Shown here piece after piece: positions 16,613 through 26,668 of a stretch of DNA of 64,000 nt (position 1 is its first letter; every line of letters starts with the position of its first letter). The stretch lies in NCBI RefSeq assembly GCF_001553345.1, contig NZ_KQ960771.1, positions 200,315 to 264,314 of the forward strand, written 5' to 3'. This stretch comes from Veillonella sp. DNF00869 (GTDB taxonomy: Bacteria; Bacillota; Negativicutes; Veillonellales; Veillonellaceae). Under the pieces are notes generated by a model. That model saw only the letters and a list, made by a program, of their open reading frames with translations. It was not told where the DNA came from and did no database searches. A program made the position numbers and the translations under genes.

Positions 16613-16754
16613 TGAGGTATGTCAAGTTAACATACTAATTGATGAGAACCTCAGAAGAGCACGGCATGTTCCGGAGCAAACCTAACGAAGTATCAGTTTG
16701 CGGAGGAATGTGCCGTGCTCTTCCTTTTGCCCAAATTAGTACTGACATACCTCA
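16613..16754. repeat. composite palindrome, copy 2 (about 142 bp)
   Basis: Outer arms TGAGGTATGTCA (16613-16624) and TGACATACCTCA (16743-16754) are perfect. The second stem TACTAATT (16633-16640) pairs with AATTAGTA (16734-16741). The inner 19-bp stem starts GAAGAGCACGGCATG (16654-16672) and pairs with 16705-16723 with two G.T pairs. GCAAAC/GTTTGC closes the tip. It has the same layout and inner core as copy 1 but unrelated, still perfectly paired, outer arms. It fills much of the 16329-16909 gap upstream of the heat-shock promoter. Confidence 0.7.
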
Positions 16755-16825
16755 CCAAACTAAATAATCAAAAGTTTGTTTTTTTGACTAATACGGTATT
16801 TACTGAACTTTCACCAATTTTTCAC

Positions 16826-16853
16826 TTGACATATGTTGTAAATGTGATACTAT
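16826..16853 (+). promoter_or_regulatory. promoter of the hrcA heat-shock operon
   Basis: TTGACA at 16826-16831 and TACTAT at 16848-16853, 16 bp apart, lie just before the CIRCE operator. Transcription would begin within or at the edge of the operator, so HrcA binding would block initiation. Confidence 0.6.
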
Positions 16854-16864
16854 ATATCTTGTAG

Positions 16865-16891
16865 TTAGCACTCAACCTTAGTGAGTGCTAA
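16865..16891. promoter_or_regulatory. CIRCE operator (HrcA binding site)
   Basis: A perfect copy of the consensus TTAGCACTC-N9-GAGTGCTAA: left arm 16865-16873, spacer AACCTTAGT, right arm 16883-16891, 19 bases before the hrcA start. HrcA represses the operon here at normal temperature. The site also makes a hairpin in the mRNA leader. Confidence 0.95.
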
Positions 16892-16909
16892 TAATAACGA
16901 GGTGATACT

Positions 16910-17923
16910 ATGGATGAAAGGAAAGAGCGCATTCTGCGTGCTATCATTCAAGATTACATTAAAACAGCGGAACCTGTTGGTTCTCGTACGATCGCTAAGA
17001 ATTATGATCTAGGCATCAGTCCTGCGACGGTACGAAATGAAATGGCTGATTTAGAAGATCTTGGCTTTCTTGAACAACCTCATACATCAGCAGGTCGGAT
17101 TCCTTCGGCAAAAGGCTACCAGTACTATGTAGACACTTTACAGGGGTTTGAAGACGATGCAGCTGAAGATATTCCTGTAATTCAAGAGTTATGGCAGGCT
17201 CATCAACAAGAACTTGATGATTTTTTTGTAGAAATAGCAAAACTTATTTCTCGTATTAGTCATAATGTGAGTATGTTTTTAGCTCCCGCCCATGATTCAT
17301 CTACTATAACCTATATCCATGTTCTTCCTATCGATGAACATAGAGCGGTCATGGTGGTGGTAACGAATACAGGTGCTTTGGATAATGAGCCAATTTATTT
17401 TACAGAACCTATTAATAAAGAAGAATTAGCTATGCATGCGCATCGCTTTAATAGTGTACTTCATGATGTATCCATCCAGGATATCACGCAAGAAAACTTA
17501 GACAAAATGCGGGTAACTTTAGATTTACAAGGTACAACGTATGTAGTTTTTTGTGACACATTATATCGAGCCATTGCTAAGCGAAAACTCTTCTATACAA
17601 TAGGAACTACATCCTTGTTAGAACAACCAGAGTTTAACGATATTAAACGGGCCCAACCACTGTTAGCCTTATTAGAACAACAAGATGAGTTAACCCAATT
17701 ATTAACGCCAAACTCTAGTAGTCCTATCGATGTAAAAATAGGTCACTCCAACGAACTGGTGAAAGATATTAGCGTTATCCAAGCAAGTTTCAATGTTCCT
17801 CATCAAGTAGGTACCCTCGCTATTGTAGGTCCTACACGAATGGAATATGGCCGTATTATGGGTATCCTAGCCTATATTAATAAGTGCATGGAAGAATTAC
17901 AAGAACAGAAAAAGAAGCTGTAA
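16910..17923 (+). CDS. hrcA: heat-inducible transcription repressor HrcA
   Basis: A 337-residue repressor with an N-terminal winged helix (about 1-70; DYIKTAEPVGSRTI and ISPATVRNEMADLEDLGFL) and the GAF-like C-terminal dimerisation domain. It binds the CIRCE operator directly upstream and so regulates its own operon. GAGGTG provides the ribosome site. It is the first gene of hrcA-grpE-dnaK-dnaJ, with 11 bases to grpE. Confidence 0.96.
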   Translation: MDERKERILRAIIQDYIKTAEPVGSRTIAKNYDLGISPATVRNEMADLEDLGFLEQPHTSAGRIPSAKGYQYYVDTLQGFEDDAAEDIPVIQELWQAHQQELDDFFVEIAKLISRISHNVSMFLAPAHDSSTITYIHVLPIDEHRAVMVVVTNTGALDNEPIYFTEPINKEELAMHAHRFNSVLHDVSIQDITQENLDKMRVTLDLQGTTYVVFCDTLYRAIAKRKLFYTIGTTSLLEQPEFNDIKRAQPLLALLEQQDELTQLLTPNSSSPIDVKIGHSNELVKDISVIQASFNVPHQVGTLAIVGPTRMEYGRIMGILAYINKCMEELQEQKKKL

Positions 17924-17934
17924 AGAGGTGAAGT

Positions 17935-18438
17935 ATGGAAGAAAATAAACAAGAAGAAACAGTCACTCCTGAAGTGGAAGTTTTGGAAGAAGAAGCTCCT
18001 GAAGCAGTAGACCCTACGAAAGAATGGGAGCAACGATACATGCGTTTGCAAGCAGATTTTGAAAACTTCAGACGTCGTACGAACCAAGAAAAAGAACAAT
18101 TAGGGGTATTTGTTAAATCTCATGTTATTGAAGATTTACTCCCAGTATTAGATAATTTTGAAAGAGCACTTTCAGCACCTGAAACGCCAGAAACGAAGGC
18201 TTTCATGGAAGGATTTGTAATGATTCAACAAAGCTTGATGGCAAGCCTATCAAAACAAGGTTTAGCAGTCATTGAAGCTGTGGGACAACCATTTGATCCA
18301 AATTTCCATCAAGCTATCATGCGTGTTCCAGCTGAAGATATGGAAGATGACACTGTGTGTGAAGTATTACAAACAGGCTATACTGTAGAAGGCCGTGTGG
18401 TACGTCCAGCCATGGTGAAAGTAGTCCATAACGGATAA
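17935..18438 (+). CDS. grpE: nucleotide exchange factor GrpE
   Basis: A 167-residue co-chaperone that releases ADP from DnaK. The acidic N-terminal tail (EENKQEETVTPEVEVLEEEAPEA) is followed by the long dimerising coiled coil (about 30-95, with ENFRRRTNQEKE) and the C-terminal beta domain (GYTVEGRVVRPAMVKV). AGAGGTG precedes the ATG. It is flanked by hrcA and dnaK in the heat-shock operon. Confidence 0.96.
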   Translation: MEENKQEETVTPEVEVLEEEAPEAVDPTKEWEQRYMRLQADFENFRRRTNQEKEQLGVFVKSHVIEDLLPVLDNFERALSAPETPETKAFMEGFVMIQQSLMASLSKQGLAVIEAVGQPFDPNFHQAIMRVPAEDMEDDTVCEVLQTGYTVEGRVVRPAMVKVVHNG

Positions 18439-18488
18439 TTAATTATTATAATTAACATATTAGAAGAAGTATTAGGAGGTCATGTTAA

Positions 18489-20315
18489 ATGGCAAAAGTA
18501 ATTGGTATTGACTTAGGTACAACAAATTCTTGTTTCGCAGTAATGGAAGGCGGCGAACCAACTGTTATTACAAACCAAGAGGGAGCTAGAACGACTCCTT
18601 CCGTAGTAGGTTTTGCAAAAAATGGCGAACGTTTAGTAGGTCAATTAGCTAAACGTCAAGCAGTTTCTAACCCTGAAAACACAATCATTTCTATTAAACG
18701 TCATATGGGTACAGATTACAAAGTGAATGTAGAAGGTAAATCCTATACACCACAAGAAATCTCCGCTATGATTCTACAAAAAATTAAAGCTGATGCAGAA
18801 GCTCATTTAGGGGAACCAGTAAAACAAGCAGTTATTACTGTTCCTGCATACTTCACTGACTCTCAACGTCAAGCAACAAAAGACGCTGGTACAGTAGCAG
18901 GCTTAGAAGTATTACGTATCATTAACGAACCTACAGCAGCTGCTTTGGCATATGGCGTAGACAAAGGTGAAGACGGTAAAATTCTTGTATTCGACCTTGG
19001 TGGTGGTACATTCGACGTATCCATCCTTGAATTGGGTGAAGGCGTATTTGAAGTATTGGCAACATCTGGTAACAACCATTTAGGTGGTGACGACTTTGAC
19101 CAACGCATTATGGATTATTTAATCAGCGAATTCAAAAAAGAAACTGGTATCGATTTATCCAATGACAAATTAGCTGACCAACGCTTAAAAGAAGCTGCTG
19201 AAAAAGCTAAAATTGAGTTATCTGGCGTAGCTAGCACACAAATCAACTTGCCATTCATCACAGCTGATGCAACAGGCCCTAAACATTTAGACGTAACATT
19301 AACTCGTGCTAAATTTGATGAATTAACTCGTGACTTAGTAGAAGCAACTATCGAGCCTACTCGTAAAGCGATGAAAGATGCTGATTTATCTGCATCCGAA
19401 ATCGATAAAGTATTATTGGTTGGTGGTTCCACTCGTATTCCAGCAGTACAAGAAGCAATCAAACGTGAATTAGGTAAAGAACCAACTAAAAACATCAACC
19501 CTGACGAATGTGTAGCTATCGGTGCTGCGATTCAAGGTGGTGTATTAGTAGGTGAAGTAAAAGACGTATTGTTACTCGACGTAACTCCATTGTCTTTAGG
19601 TATTGAAACTATGGGTGGTATCTTCACTCGCATTATCGACCGCAATACAACAATCCCTACATCTAAATCTCAAGTATTCTCCACTGCAGCAGATAACCAA
19701 CCTTCCGTTGATATCCATGTATTGCAAGGGGAACGCGACATGGCTTCAGCTAACAAAACATTGGGCCGTTTCGAATTGTCCGGCATCCCAGCAGCTCCTC
19801 GTGGAGTACCTAAAATCGAAGTTACATTCAACATCGATGCTAACGGTATCGTTAATGTAAAAGCAAAAGATCTTGGTACTGGTAAAGAGCAAGCAATCAC
19901 AATTACATCTTCTTCCGGTTTAAGCGATGAAGAAATCGACCGCATGGTAAAAGAAGCTGAAACACATGCAGCTGAAGATAAAGCTAAAAAAGAAGAAGTA
20001 GAAGTGAAAAACAATGCTGATAACTTGGTATACCAAGCTGAAAAAGCAGTGAAAGACTTTGAAGGTAAAGCTGATGCAGCACAATTAGAAGCTGTTAAAA
20101 AAGCGACAGAAACGTTAAAAGCATCTATTGAGTCTGGCGATATTGAAAAAATTAAAGCTGATAGCGAAGCATTGACAGCTCCTTTATACGAATTGTCCTC
20201 TAAAATGTACGAACAAGCGCAAGCTCAAGGCGAACAAGGTGGACAAGAAGCTCCTAAACAAGATGATAATGTAGTAGACGCTGACTACACAGTAGTTGAC
20301 GAAGACAAAAAATAA
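18489..20315 (+). CDS. dnaK: molecular chaperone DnaK (Hsp70)
   Basis: A 608-residue Hsp70 of full length. The ATPase domain starts [14 protein letters not shown] and contains the phosphate loops [11 protein letters not shown] and [11 protein letters not shown]. The interdomain linker [16 protein letters not shown] leads into the substrate-binding domain, and the C-terminal lid is Gln/Glu-rich and ends [19 protein letters not shown] lies before the start. Codon use is strongly biased, as expected for a highly expressed gene. Confidence 0.98.
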   Translation: MAKVIGIDLGTTNSCFAVMEGGEPTVITNQEGARTTPSVVGFAKNGERLVGQLAKRQAVSNPENTIISIKRHMGTDYKVNVEGKSYTPQEISAMILQKIKADAEAHLGEPVKQAVITVPAYFTDSQRQATKDAGTVAGLEVLRIINEPTAAALAYGVDKGEDGKILVFDLGGGTFDVSILELGEGVFEVLATSGNNHLGGDDFDQRIMDYLISEFKKETGIDLSNDKLADQRLKEAAEKAKIELSGVASTQINLPFITADATGPKHLDVTLTRAKFDELTRDLVEATIEPTRKAMKDADLSASEIDKVLLVGGSTRIPAVQEAIKRELGKEPTKNINPDECVAIGAAIQGGVLVGEVKDVLLLDVTPLSLGIETMGGIFTRIIDRNTTIPTSKSQVFSTAADNQPSVDIHVLQGERDMASANKTLGRFELSGIPAAPRGVPKIEVTFNIDANGIVNVKAKDLGTGKEQAITITSSSGLSDEEIDRMVKEAETHAAEDKAKKEEVEVKNNADNLVYQAEKAVKDFEGKADAAQLEAVKKATETLKASIESGDIEKIKADSEALTAPLYELSSKMYEQAQAQGEQGGQEAPKQDDNVVDADYTVVDEDKK

Positions 20316-20333
20316 TAAGAAGGGACATAGATA

Positions 20334-21521
20334 ATGGCTCGTGATTATTATGACGTCCTTGGCGTCAACAAAAATGCATCCCAAGATGAAATTAAGAAAG
20401 CATTTCGTAAGAAAGCACGTCAATACCATCCAGATGTGAATCGAGACAATCCAGAAGAGGCAGAAAAGAACTTTAAAGAAGTGAATGAAGCCTATGAAGT
20501 ATTGTCTGATGATACGAAAAAAGCACAATATGATCAATATGGTCATGATGCCTTTACTGCTGGCGGAGGTAACTCCGCTGGTGGCTTTGGCGGGGGCTTC
20601 GGCGGCGGTGGATTTGGCGGTTTCAGCGGTGGCGGCGGATTTGAAGATATTTTTGGTAATATCTTTGACATGTTCGGCGGCGGTGGTGGCCGTGGCCAAC
20701 GTGGTCCAGAGCGTGGTGCCGACTTACGTCAAGACGTACGTATTTCCTTCCGTGATGCTGTATTTGGCACAACAATGAAAGTCAATGTACAACGTCATGA
20801 AGAGTGTGATCATTGTCATGGTACAGGTGGTGAGCCTGGTTCTAAAGTAGAAACATGTCCAAACTGTCATGGTTCCGGACAAGAGGCTGTTATTCAAAAT
20901 ACACCATTTGGTCGTATGCAAACGGTTCGCACATGTTCTCGATGTGGTGGACAAGGTAAAATTGTTGAAAAACCTTGTAAAGTATGTCGTGGACAAGGAC
21001 AAGCTATTAAACGCCGTGATATTGAAATCAAAATACCTGCTGGTGTCGATGATGGTGCACGTCTTCGTGTATCTGGTGAAGGTGAACCAGGTACTTTAGG
21101 TGGTCCTAAGGGCGATTTATATGTGTATATCTCTGTGTCTCGTGACAAAGAATTTGAACGCAGTGGCAACGATGTTGTATTACGTCAAACTATCTCTTTC
21201 TCACAAGCTGCACTAGGTGCTACTATACAAGTTCCTACTTTAGAAGGTAAAGTGGAGTTAAAAATCCCTGAAGGTACACAAACTGGTACTGCTTTCAGAA
21301 TTAAAGGACAAGGTGTTCCGTATTTACGTCAACCAAGCCAACGTGGTGATCAACACGTGGTGGTAACTGTGGAAACACCTAAAAAATTGACAGATAAACA
21401 ACGTCAATTATTAGTTGAGTTTGCTGCAGAAAACAAAGAAGATGTAAATACTTTGAAAGTGAACAAAAGCATATTAGAAAATTTAAGTGATAAGGTGAAA
21501 CAGTTATTTTGCCAAGATTAA
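20334..21521 (+). CDS. dnaJ: chaperone DnaJ (Hsp40)
   Basis: A 395-residue class I J-protein: J domain with HPD (residues about 5-70), an unusually glycine-rich linker ([17 protein letters not shown]), then four CxxCxGxG zinc repeats ([32 protein letters not shown]) and the C-terminal substrate domain. It stimulates DnaK ATPase and delivers clients. It lies 18 bases after dnaK and precedes prmA closely. Confidence 0.97.
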   Translation: MARDYYDVLGVNKNASQDEIKKAFRKKARQYHPDVNRDNPEEAEKNFKEVNEAYEVLSDDTKKAQYDQYGHDAFTAGGGNSAGGFGGGFGGGGFGGFSGGGGFEDIFGNIFDMFGGGGGRGQRGPERGADLRQDVRISFRDAVFGTTMKVNVQRHEECDHCHGTGGEPGSKVETCPNCHGSGQEAVIQNTPFGRMQTVRTCSRCGGQGKIVEKPCKVCRGQGQAIKRRDIEIKIPAGVDDGARLRVSGEGEPGTLGGPKGDLYVYISVSRDKEFERSGNDVVLRQTISFSQAALGATIQVPTLEGKVELKIPEGTQTGTAFRIKGQGVPYLRQPSQRGDQHVVVTVETPKKLTDKQRQLLVEFAAENKEDVNTLKVNKSILENLSDKVKQLFCQD

Positions 21522-21545
21522 AACTTGGTAAGTAAGGAGTCATCT

Positions 21546-22427
21546 ATGAAATGGATAGAAATATCCATTACTGTAGAAGTGGCAGTCATTGATGAAATGG
21601 CTGCCATTTTTAATGATATAGAGAGTAATGGATACATAGAAGAAACAATAGAAAATAACCCCAACTTAAGCTGTGTGACCATCTATTTAGGCGTAGACAA
21701 AGATGAGGAGCAGTGGAAACAGGTCATAGAAACAGCATTACAAGATGCTAATATTTCCTATAGAGATATGGTAAGTAAAACTGTAAACGATGAGCAATGG
21801 TATCATAGTTGGCAACAATATATTATGCCTACGAGATTGTTACCAGACTTGGTGATCTGTCCCTCTTGGCAAAGCTATGATGCCTCTACAGATCCACTCG
21901 CTACAGAACAAGATGTGGTAATGACCATGGATACAAAGCTTTCTTTTGGCACAGGAGACCATGAAACTACTAGAAACTGCGCCACTTTATTAGGCAAATA
22001 TATACACCGTATTCCCGTAGATTTGAGCCAACAGGTTTGCCTAGATATTGGTACTGGTACAGGTATTTTATTACTAGCAGCCCATCATTTAGGGATTCCT
22101 AATTTGGTGGGGATAGATTTAGAAGAAGAAGCAGCTATACAAGCAAAGGAAAACTGTGCAAGCAATGGTATTGAGGCTACCATTATTCATGGCAATTTAA
22201 GCGATGACTTTTACGGTAAAGCTCATCTTATACTAGCAAATTTAACAGTAGACCCTCTAAAAATTTTATTGCCTATGATTAGGGAAAAACTACACGATAA
22301 TGGTATACTAATAATAAGTGGTATTGTGGACGATCGGTATGATGAAATTATGCCGTATATTACTAACCACTGGACTATTATGGAAGAAATGGTAGAGGGT
22401 CCTTGGCACACCTTTGCCTTGGCATAA
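21546..22427 (+). CDS. prmA: ribosomal protein L11 methyltransferase PrmA
   Basis: A 293-residue SAM-dependent methyltransferase that trimethylates ribosomal protein L11. The SAM loop is LDIGTGTGILLLAA, the substrate-side segment is TMDTKLSFGTGDHETTR, and NLTVDP corresponds to the N-x-x-x-x-P motif. ATG 21546 has AAGGAG six bases upstream; an in-frame TTG at 21525 would place that site inside the gene. The dnaJ-prmA-rsmE order is common in Firmicutes. Confidence 0.93.
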   Translation: MKWIEISITVEVAVIDEMAAIFNDIESNGYIEETIENNPNLSCVTIYLGVDKDEEQWKQVIETALQDANISYRDMVSKTVNDEQWYHSWQQYIMPTRLLPDLVICPSWQSYDASTDPLATEQDVVMTMDTKLSFGTGDHETTRNCATLLGKYIHRIPVDLSQQVCLDIGTGTGILLLAAHHLGIPNLVGIDLEEEAAIQAKENCASNGIEATIIHGNLSDDFYGKAHLILANLTVDPLKILLPMIREKLHDNGILIISGIVDDRYDEIMPYITNHWTIMEEMVEGPWHTFALA

Positions 22428-22439
22428 GATAGGAAGTAT

Positions 22440-23180
22440 ATGAAAAAAATATTTATTGATGGCATTATAGATGAAAGTATCCAGTTACCTGCAGATACAG
22501 CACATCATCTCTTTCATGTATTGCGCCATTCTAAAGAGGAACCTTTTATTGTGAGCAATCATCAAGGGCATACAGGTGAATTTGTGCTAATATCTGAGGA
22601 ATCAGATATATATATGGCGAAACGATTACGTACCATTGACGTGTCTACATCAGCTACGAAAGTAGTGTTAATTCAATCCTTTTTGAAAGGCGATAAGTTC
22701 GAGTTTTTATTGCAAAAGGCTACGGAATTAAACGTTCATCACATCTACGGTGTATCTTCGGTCCATTGTGTAGCTAAATATGATGCTAAAAAATTAAACG
22801 CCAAGAAAAGTAGATGGGAAAAAATTATCATAGAAGCAAGCCAACAATGTGGTCGCCCTGATGTACCTACATTAACAGTAGAACAGTCACTTTCAGAGGT
22901 ACTGCAAACCTTACAATCTGATGAGGGATTTCTCTTGTTAGGTGCCTATGAACGAGAAGATGACAAGACGATCAAAGATATTTTACAAACACAGTTACAT
23001 ACTAATTCATACCATATCATAGCCATTTGCATTGGTCCTGAAGGTGGTTATAGCCCTACTGAAATGGAACTATTGGAATCCTGTGGAGGCCATAAGGTTA
23101 GCCTAGGAGCCACTATATTGCGTGCTGAAACAGCGGCATTAAGTGCTGTGAGTATGATTCAATATGAATTACTAGATTAG
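22440..23180 (+). CDS. rsmE: 16S rRNA m3U1498 methyltransferase RsmE
   Basis: A 246-residue SPOUT-class methyltransferase that modifies U1498 in helix 44 of 16S rRNA. Family marks are the N-terminal PUA-like part (HHLFHVLRHS), EASQQCGRPDVP, the knot residues IGPEGGYSPTE and the C-terminal SLGATILRAETAALSA. The start has AGGAAG upstream, 12 bases after prmA. Confidence 0.95.
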   Translation: MKKIFIDGIIDESIQLPADTAHHLFHVLRHSKEEPFIVSNHQGHTGEFVLISEESDIYMAKRLRTIDVSTSATKVVLIQSFLKGDKFEFLLQKATELNVHHIYGVSSVHCVAKYDAKKLNAKKSRWEKIIIEASQQCGRPDVPTLTVEQSLSEVLQTLQSDEGFLLLGAYEREDDKTIKDILQTQLHTNSYHIIAICIGPEGGYSPTEMELLESCGGHKVSLGATILRAETAALSAVSMIQYELLD

Positions 23181-23187
23181 GAGTCTC

Positions 23188-24489
23188 ATGAAGACAGTTG
23201 CATTTACTACCTTAGGGTGTCGTGTCAATCAATATGATACGGATGCCATGAAAGGTTTATTTATAAAAGCAGGATATACTCCTGTTGGTTTCGATGAAGA
23301 AGCCTCTATTTACGTGATTAATACTTGTTCTGTAACAAATATGGGAGAGAAAAAATCACGCCAATTAATCCGACAAGCAAAGCGCCGTAATCCAGAAGCC
23401 TTTATTGTAGTCACAGGCTGTTATGCCCAATTAGCGCCAGAAGTAATTTCTGCTATCGATGGGGTTAACCTTGTCATCGGTACAGCGAATCGAAATAAAA
23501 TTGTAGAATTAGTAGAAAATATTCCATCTACAGAAGAACAGATTTCCATCGTTCGTAATGTGATGGAAGAGTCTACCTTTGAAGAAATGCCTTTATTTGG
23601 CAATGAAATTGAAAAATGTCGGGCTTTCATGAAGATACAAGAAGGGTGTAATAATTTCTGTTCCTTCTGTATCATTCCTTATACACGAGGAAAATTAAAG
23701 TCTAGAAAAATTGAAGACATCGTGGAAGAAGCAAAACGCCTGGTTGCTTATGGGTATAAAGAGGTTGTCCTCACAGGGATACATCTCGGTAACTATGGTA
23801 TTGAACTACCTGAGCGACCAACCTTAGGCCGTGTTGTGCGTGAATTATTGACCATTGATGGCTTAGAACGCATTCGCTTTGGTTCTATTGAATCTGTAGA
23901 AGTATCGGAAGAATTAATAGAGTTAATGGCAACGAACCCTCGTGTATGCCCTAATTTACATCTTCCTTTACAAGCTGGCTCAGATCCAGTGTTAAAAGCG
24001 ATGAACCGTCACTATAATTTGCAACAATACAAGGATTTAGTGAAGTATTTACGTAGTCGGATTCCGAATTTATCCATTACGACAGATATTATCGCTGGTT
24101 TTCCTGGAGAAACAGACGAATTATTCGAGGAAACCATGCGTACAGTGAAAGAAGTTGGTTTTACGCATATCCATGCCTTCCCATATTCTATTCGAGAAGG
24201 TACGCCAGCTGCTAAGATGGAAGAGCAAGTTCCAGAAGCCGTGAAAAAGACACGTGTAGCCTTATTAAATCAACTTGGAAAGGAAGGCTTTAAAGCCTAT
24301 GCCAATCGTTTTCTTAACCAACCTGTGAAGGTTCTCATCGAACAATGCGATGACTTTTACTATTATGGACTAACCAATGAATATGTACATAGTAAAATAC
24401 CTAAACAAGACCATACTTTCAATGTAGGGGATATTGTAGGTGGTAAAGTAACAGAAGTACATAGCGATGTGGTGCTGGTGGAGATTTAG
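23188..24489 (+). CDS. mtaB: tRNA t6A37 methylthiotransferase MtaB
   Basis: A 433-residue radical SAM enzyme that converts t6A37 to ms2t6A in tRNAs reading ANN codons. It has the N-terminal UPF0004 domain (TLGCRVNQYDTDAM, NTCSVTN, GCYAQ; three cluster cysteines), the radical SAM motif CNNFCSFC near residue 153, and a C-terminal TRAM domain. GGAGTC precedes the start. The gap 24490-24658 that follows holds only a weak inverted repeat, TTCATCAT/ATGATGAA. Confidence 0.95.
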   Translation: MKTVAFTTLGCRVNQYDTDAMKGLFIKAGYTPVGFDEEASIYVINTCSVTNMGEKKSRQLIRQAKRRNPEAFIVVTGCYAQLAPEVISAIDGVNLVIGTANRNKIVELVENIPSTEEQISIVRNVMEESTFEEMPLFGNEIEKCRAFMKIQEGCNNFCSFCIIPYTRGKLKSRKIEDIVEEAKRLVAYGYKEVVLTGIHLGNYGIELPERPTLGRVVRELLTIDGLERIRFGSIESVEVSEELIELMATNPRVCPNLHLPLQAGSDPVLKAMNRHYNLQQYKDLVKYLRSRIPNLSITTDIIAGFPGETDELFEETMRTVKEVGFTHIHAFPYSIREGTPAAKMEEQVPEAVKKTRVALLNQLGKEGFKAYANRFLNQPVKVLIEQCDDFYYYGLTNEYVHSKIPKQDHTFNVGDIVGGKVTEVHSDVVLVEI

Positions 24490-24658
24490 AACTAATTTGT
24501 TACGAGGTTCATCATCTAATGGATAGAATTTTTTGAAGACATTTAATGATGAATTGATCGTATTTTAAGAAATAAACAATAGACTATATAGAATATTTTT
24601 GATATAGTTAATATCATAGTATGTAAGTATCATACAGTAGATAAGAGAGGAAATTCCC

Positions 24659-25009
24659 ATGAAAGAAGATTGCTTATTTTGTAAAATTATTAATAAAGAA
24701 ATTCCAGCTAAGGTTGTATTAGAAAATGACAAATTCTTAGCATTCCATGATATAGCTCCAGTGGCGCCAGTTCATGTGTTGATCATTCCTAAGAATCATG
24801 TATCTAATATTGCTCATTTAAATGAAAATAATGAAGCCTATGTGGAAGGTATCTTACCCTTTGCTAAATTGGTTGCAAAAGAATTAGGTCTGGCCGCTGA
24901 TGGATATCGCTTAACATTAAATACAGGCGCGAAAGCAGGTCAAACTGTATTCCATTTACATGCACATTTGTTGGGCGGTAAAGAATTAGGTTGGCCAAAT
25001 ATTGACTAA
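24659..25009 (+). CDS. HIT family purine nucleoside phosphoramidase (HinT-like)
   Basis: A 116-residue histidine-triad protein. CxxC (residues 5-8) and the catalytic HLHAH triad near residues 98-102 are present, followed by the HLLGG segment. HinT-like enzymes hydrolyse AMP-lysine and adenosine phosphoramidates. GAGAGGAAA gives the ribosome site. The gene stands 14 bases before pepD, so the two are probably co-transcribed. Confidence 0.92.
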   Translation: MKEDCLFCKIINKEIPAKVVLENDKFLAFHDIAPVAPVHVLIIPKNHVSNIAHLNENNEAYVEGILPFAKLVAKELGLAADGYRLTLNTGAKAGQTVFHLHAHLLGGKELGWPNID

Positions 25010-25023
25010 TCTAGGAGGAACAA

Positions 25024-26535
25024 GTGTCAATAGAACAAACTATTATAAATCAATATAATGTGGATAATATTCTGCATTACTTTCAAGAAATTGCTAATAT
25101 TCCTAGAAAATCTGGGTATGAACAAGCTATTTCCAATTATATTAAAGACTGGGCTCTAAACCTGGACTTAGATGTGTTCCAAGATGAACAGTACAATCTA
25201 ATCATTAAAAAAGTCGGCACAGAGGGATATGAATCACATGAACCAGTGATTCTACAAGGTCATATGGACATGGTTTGCACTAAACTAGAGTCTGTGGAGC
25301 ATGACTTTATTAACAGCCCTATCGCTTTGCATGTAGAGGATGGTATCTTACATGCCAATGGAACTACCTTAGGGGCAGATGATGGCTTTGCAGTAGCCTA
25401 TGGCATGGCTATCTTAGCATCTACAATGATTCCACATCCTCCGTTAGAGGTAGTATTCACTGTAGAAGAAGAAACTACTTTCAAAGGTGTGAAAACATTA
25501 GATTACAGCCATTTACAAGGTAACCGCCTCATCAATATGGATGGGGAAAGTATCAATGAGGTGACCATTGGCAGTGCTGGCGGCCATGGATCTACGGTGA
25601 CATTACCGATTGTTCCCGTATCTGTGAATAATGAAATGACAAAGCGCAGAATTACCATTGAAGGTTTGAAAGGTGGTCACTCTGGTTGTGATATCCATTT
25701 AGGGCGAGGTAATGCTATTTACATCCTATCTAAGGTATTAGAACGTATCACAGGGGAACATAACATTCGTGTCACAGAAGTGAGCGGTGGTAGTGCACCG
25801 AATGCGATTCCATTACGTGCCTATGCAGATGTGTATCTACATTTACAAGATGTGCCATATGTGCAAGTTCTGTTACAAGAAGAACAAGATAAGTGGAATG
25901 CCCACTATGCATCAGCTGGTGAAAGTATGACAATATCTTTATCTGTTGTACCTAAAGTAAATCGTGAAGATTTAGTGGAATTAGACCTAGAAGCCATCAC
26001 TATGGAACGTGCTTTCAGCGGTGACACTGTACAAAAACTATGTGCTCTTATTCAAGGAATTGAACAAGGCGTATTACAACATGCTCCTGGCAATCCGGAT
26101 GAAGTATGGTACTCTAATAATATTGGTGTTTTGGGTATGGCAGATGATGCTGTTTACCTTAAAATGCAAGTACGCAGTACAGATACGAAGAACCTAGAGA
26201 CTCATTATAAAGGCCTAGTGCAATTGGCAGAAACTCATGGTGCTACGACATCCCTTGAAAGCCCATATCCAGGCTGGCTACTAACATTTGATAGTCCATT
26301 ACAACAAACCTATCAAAAGGCATATGAATCTGTGACAGGCGCTACAGACTTGCAGTTCAATGTAATCCATGCAGGTCTTGAAGTTGGCTACATGTTAGAT
26401 AATTTACAAGGCCCAGTAGATGCTATTAACATTGGGCCAAACATTCATGACTTACATGCACCTACAGAACGTATGGAGTTAGAAAGTTTTGTTACTACTT
26501 GGAATGTATTGAAAGAGTTCTTAAAAAGCTTATAA
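25024..26535 (+). CDS. pepD: aminoacyl-histidine dipeptidase PepD (M20 family)
   Basis: A 503-residue M20C metallopeptidase acting on beta-Ala-His and other Xaa-His dipeptides. Metal and catalytic residues are visible: H80 and D82 in GHMDMVC, D119 in GADDG, and E149-E150 in TVEEE. A lid domain occupies about 200-380 (GLKGGHSGCDIH). The start is GTG, preceded by AGGAGG. The long palindrome at 26572-26608 with its T run closes the transcript. Confidence 0.93.
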   Translation: MSIEQTIINQYNVDNILHYFQEIANIPRKSGYEQAISNYIKDWALNLDLDVFQDEQYNLIIKKVGTEGYESHEPVILQGHMDMVCTKLESVEHDFINSPIALHVEDGILHANGTTLGADDGFAVAYGMAILASTMIPHPPLEVVFTVEEETTFKGVKTLDYSHLQGNRLINMDGESINEVTIGSAGGHGSTVTLPIVPVSVNNEMTKRRITIEGLKGGHSGCDIHLGRGNAIYILSKVLERITGEHNIRVTEVSGGSAPNAIPLRAYADVYLHLQDVPYVQVLLQEEQDKWNAHYASAGESMTISLSVVPKVNREDLVELDLEAITMERAFSGDTVQKLCALIQGIEQGVLQHAPGNPDEVWYSNNIGVLGMADDAVYLKMQVRSTDTKNLETHYKGLVQLAETHGATTSLESPYPGWLLTFDSPLQQTYQKAYESVTGATDLQFNVIHAGLEVGYMLDNLQGPVDAINIGPNIHDLHAPTERMELESFVTTWNVLKEFLKSL

Positions 26536-26545
26536 AACAACATAT

Positions 26546-26574
26546 TTGCCATTTATTTTGGCTTATGATATAAT
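26546..26574 (+). promoter_or_regulatory. promoter upstream of the tyrosine recombinase
   Basis: TTGCCA (26546-26551) and TATAAT (26569-26574) are 17 bp apart. The -10 overlaps the first bases of the 37-bp palindrome, so transcription would start within it. Confidence 0.55.
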
Positions 26575-26612
26575 TACTTCCGATAACGATATATTATCGG
26601 AAGTAATTTTTT
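26572..26612. promoter_or_regulatory. 37-bp palindrome: terminator, and possible Xer/dif-like site or operator
   Basis: Perfect 15-bp arms (26572-26586 and 26594-26608; core ACTTCCGATAA and TTATCGGAAGT) flank the 7-nt spacer CGATATA. A run of six T at 26607-26612 makes it a plausible Rho-independent terminator for pepD. The core ACTTCC...GGAAGT with two 11-bp half sites around a short spacer also recalls dif sites, and a tyrosine recombinase gene starts 57 bases later. Either or both roles are possible. Confidence 0.55.
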
Positions 26613-26668
26613 AGTTTAAAATAGCTATATAGGTAGCAACAGCTCTATATAGTATATTTGAGGTGCTT

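Noticed and set aside
15789..16754. CRISPR array
   Set aside because: Only two structured repeats about 820 bp apart with no regular short repeat-spacer pattern; no cas genes in the window.
19115..20014. Long minus-strand frames inside dnaK
   Set aside because: Typical shadow frames of a highly biased gene; no start signals on that strand.
20184..20699. 171-codon minus-strand frame across dnaK/dnaJ
   Set aside because: Antisense to conserved dnaK and dnaJ sequence, including the glycine-rich linker; no ribosome site.
24490..24658. Possible terminator or RNA between mtaB and the HIT gene
   Set aside because: Only an 8-bp inverted repeat with a long interval and no T run; nothing firm.
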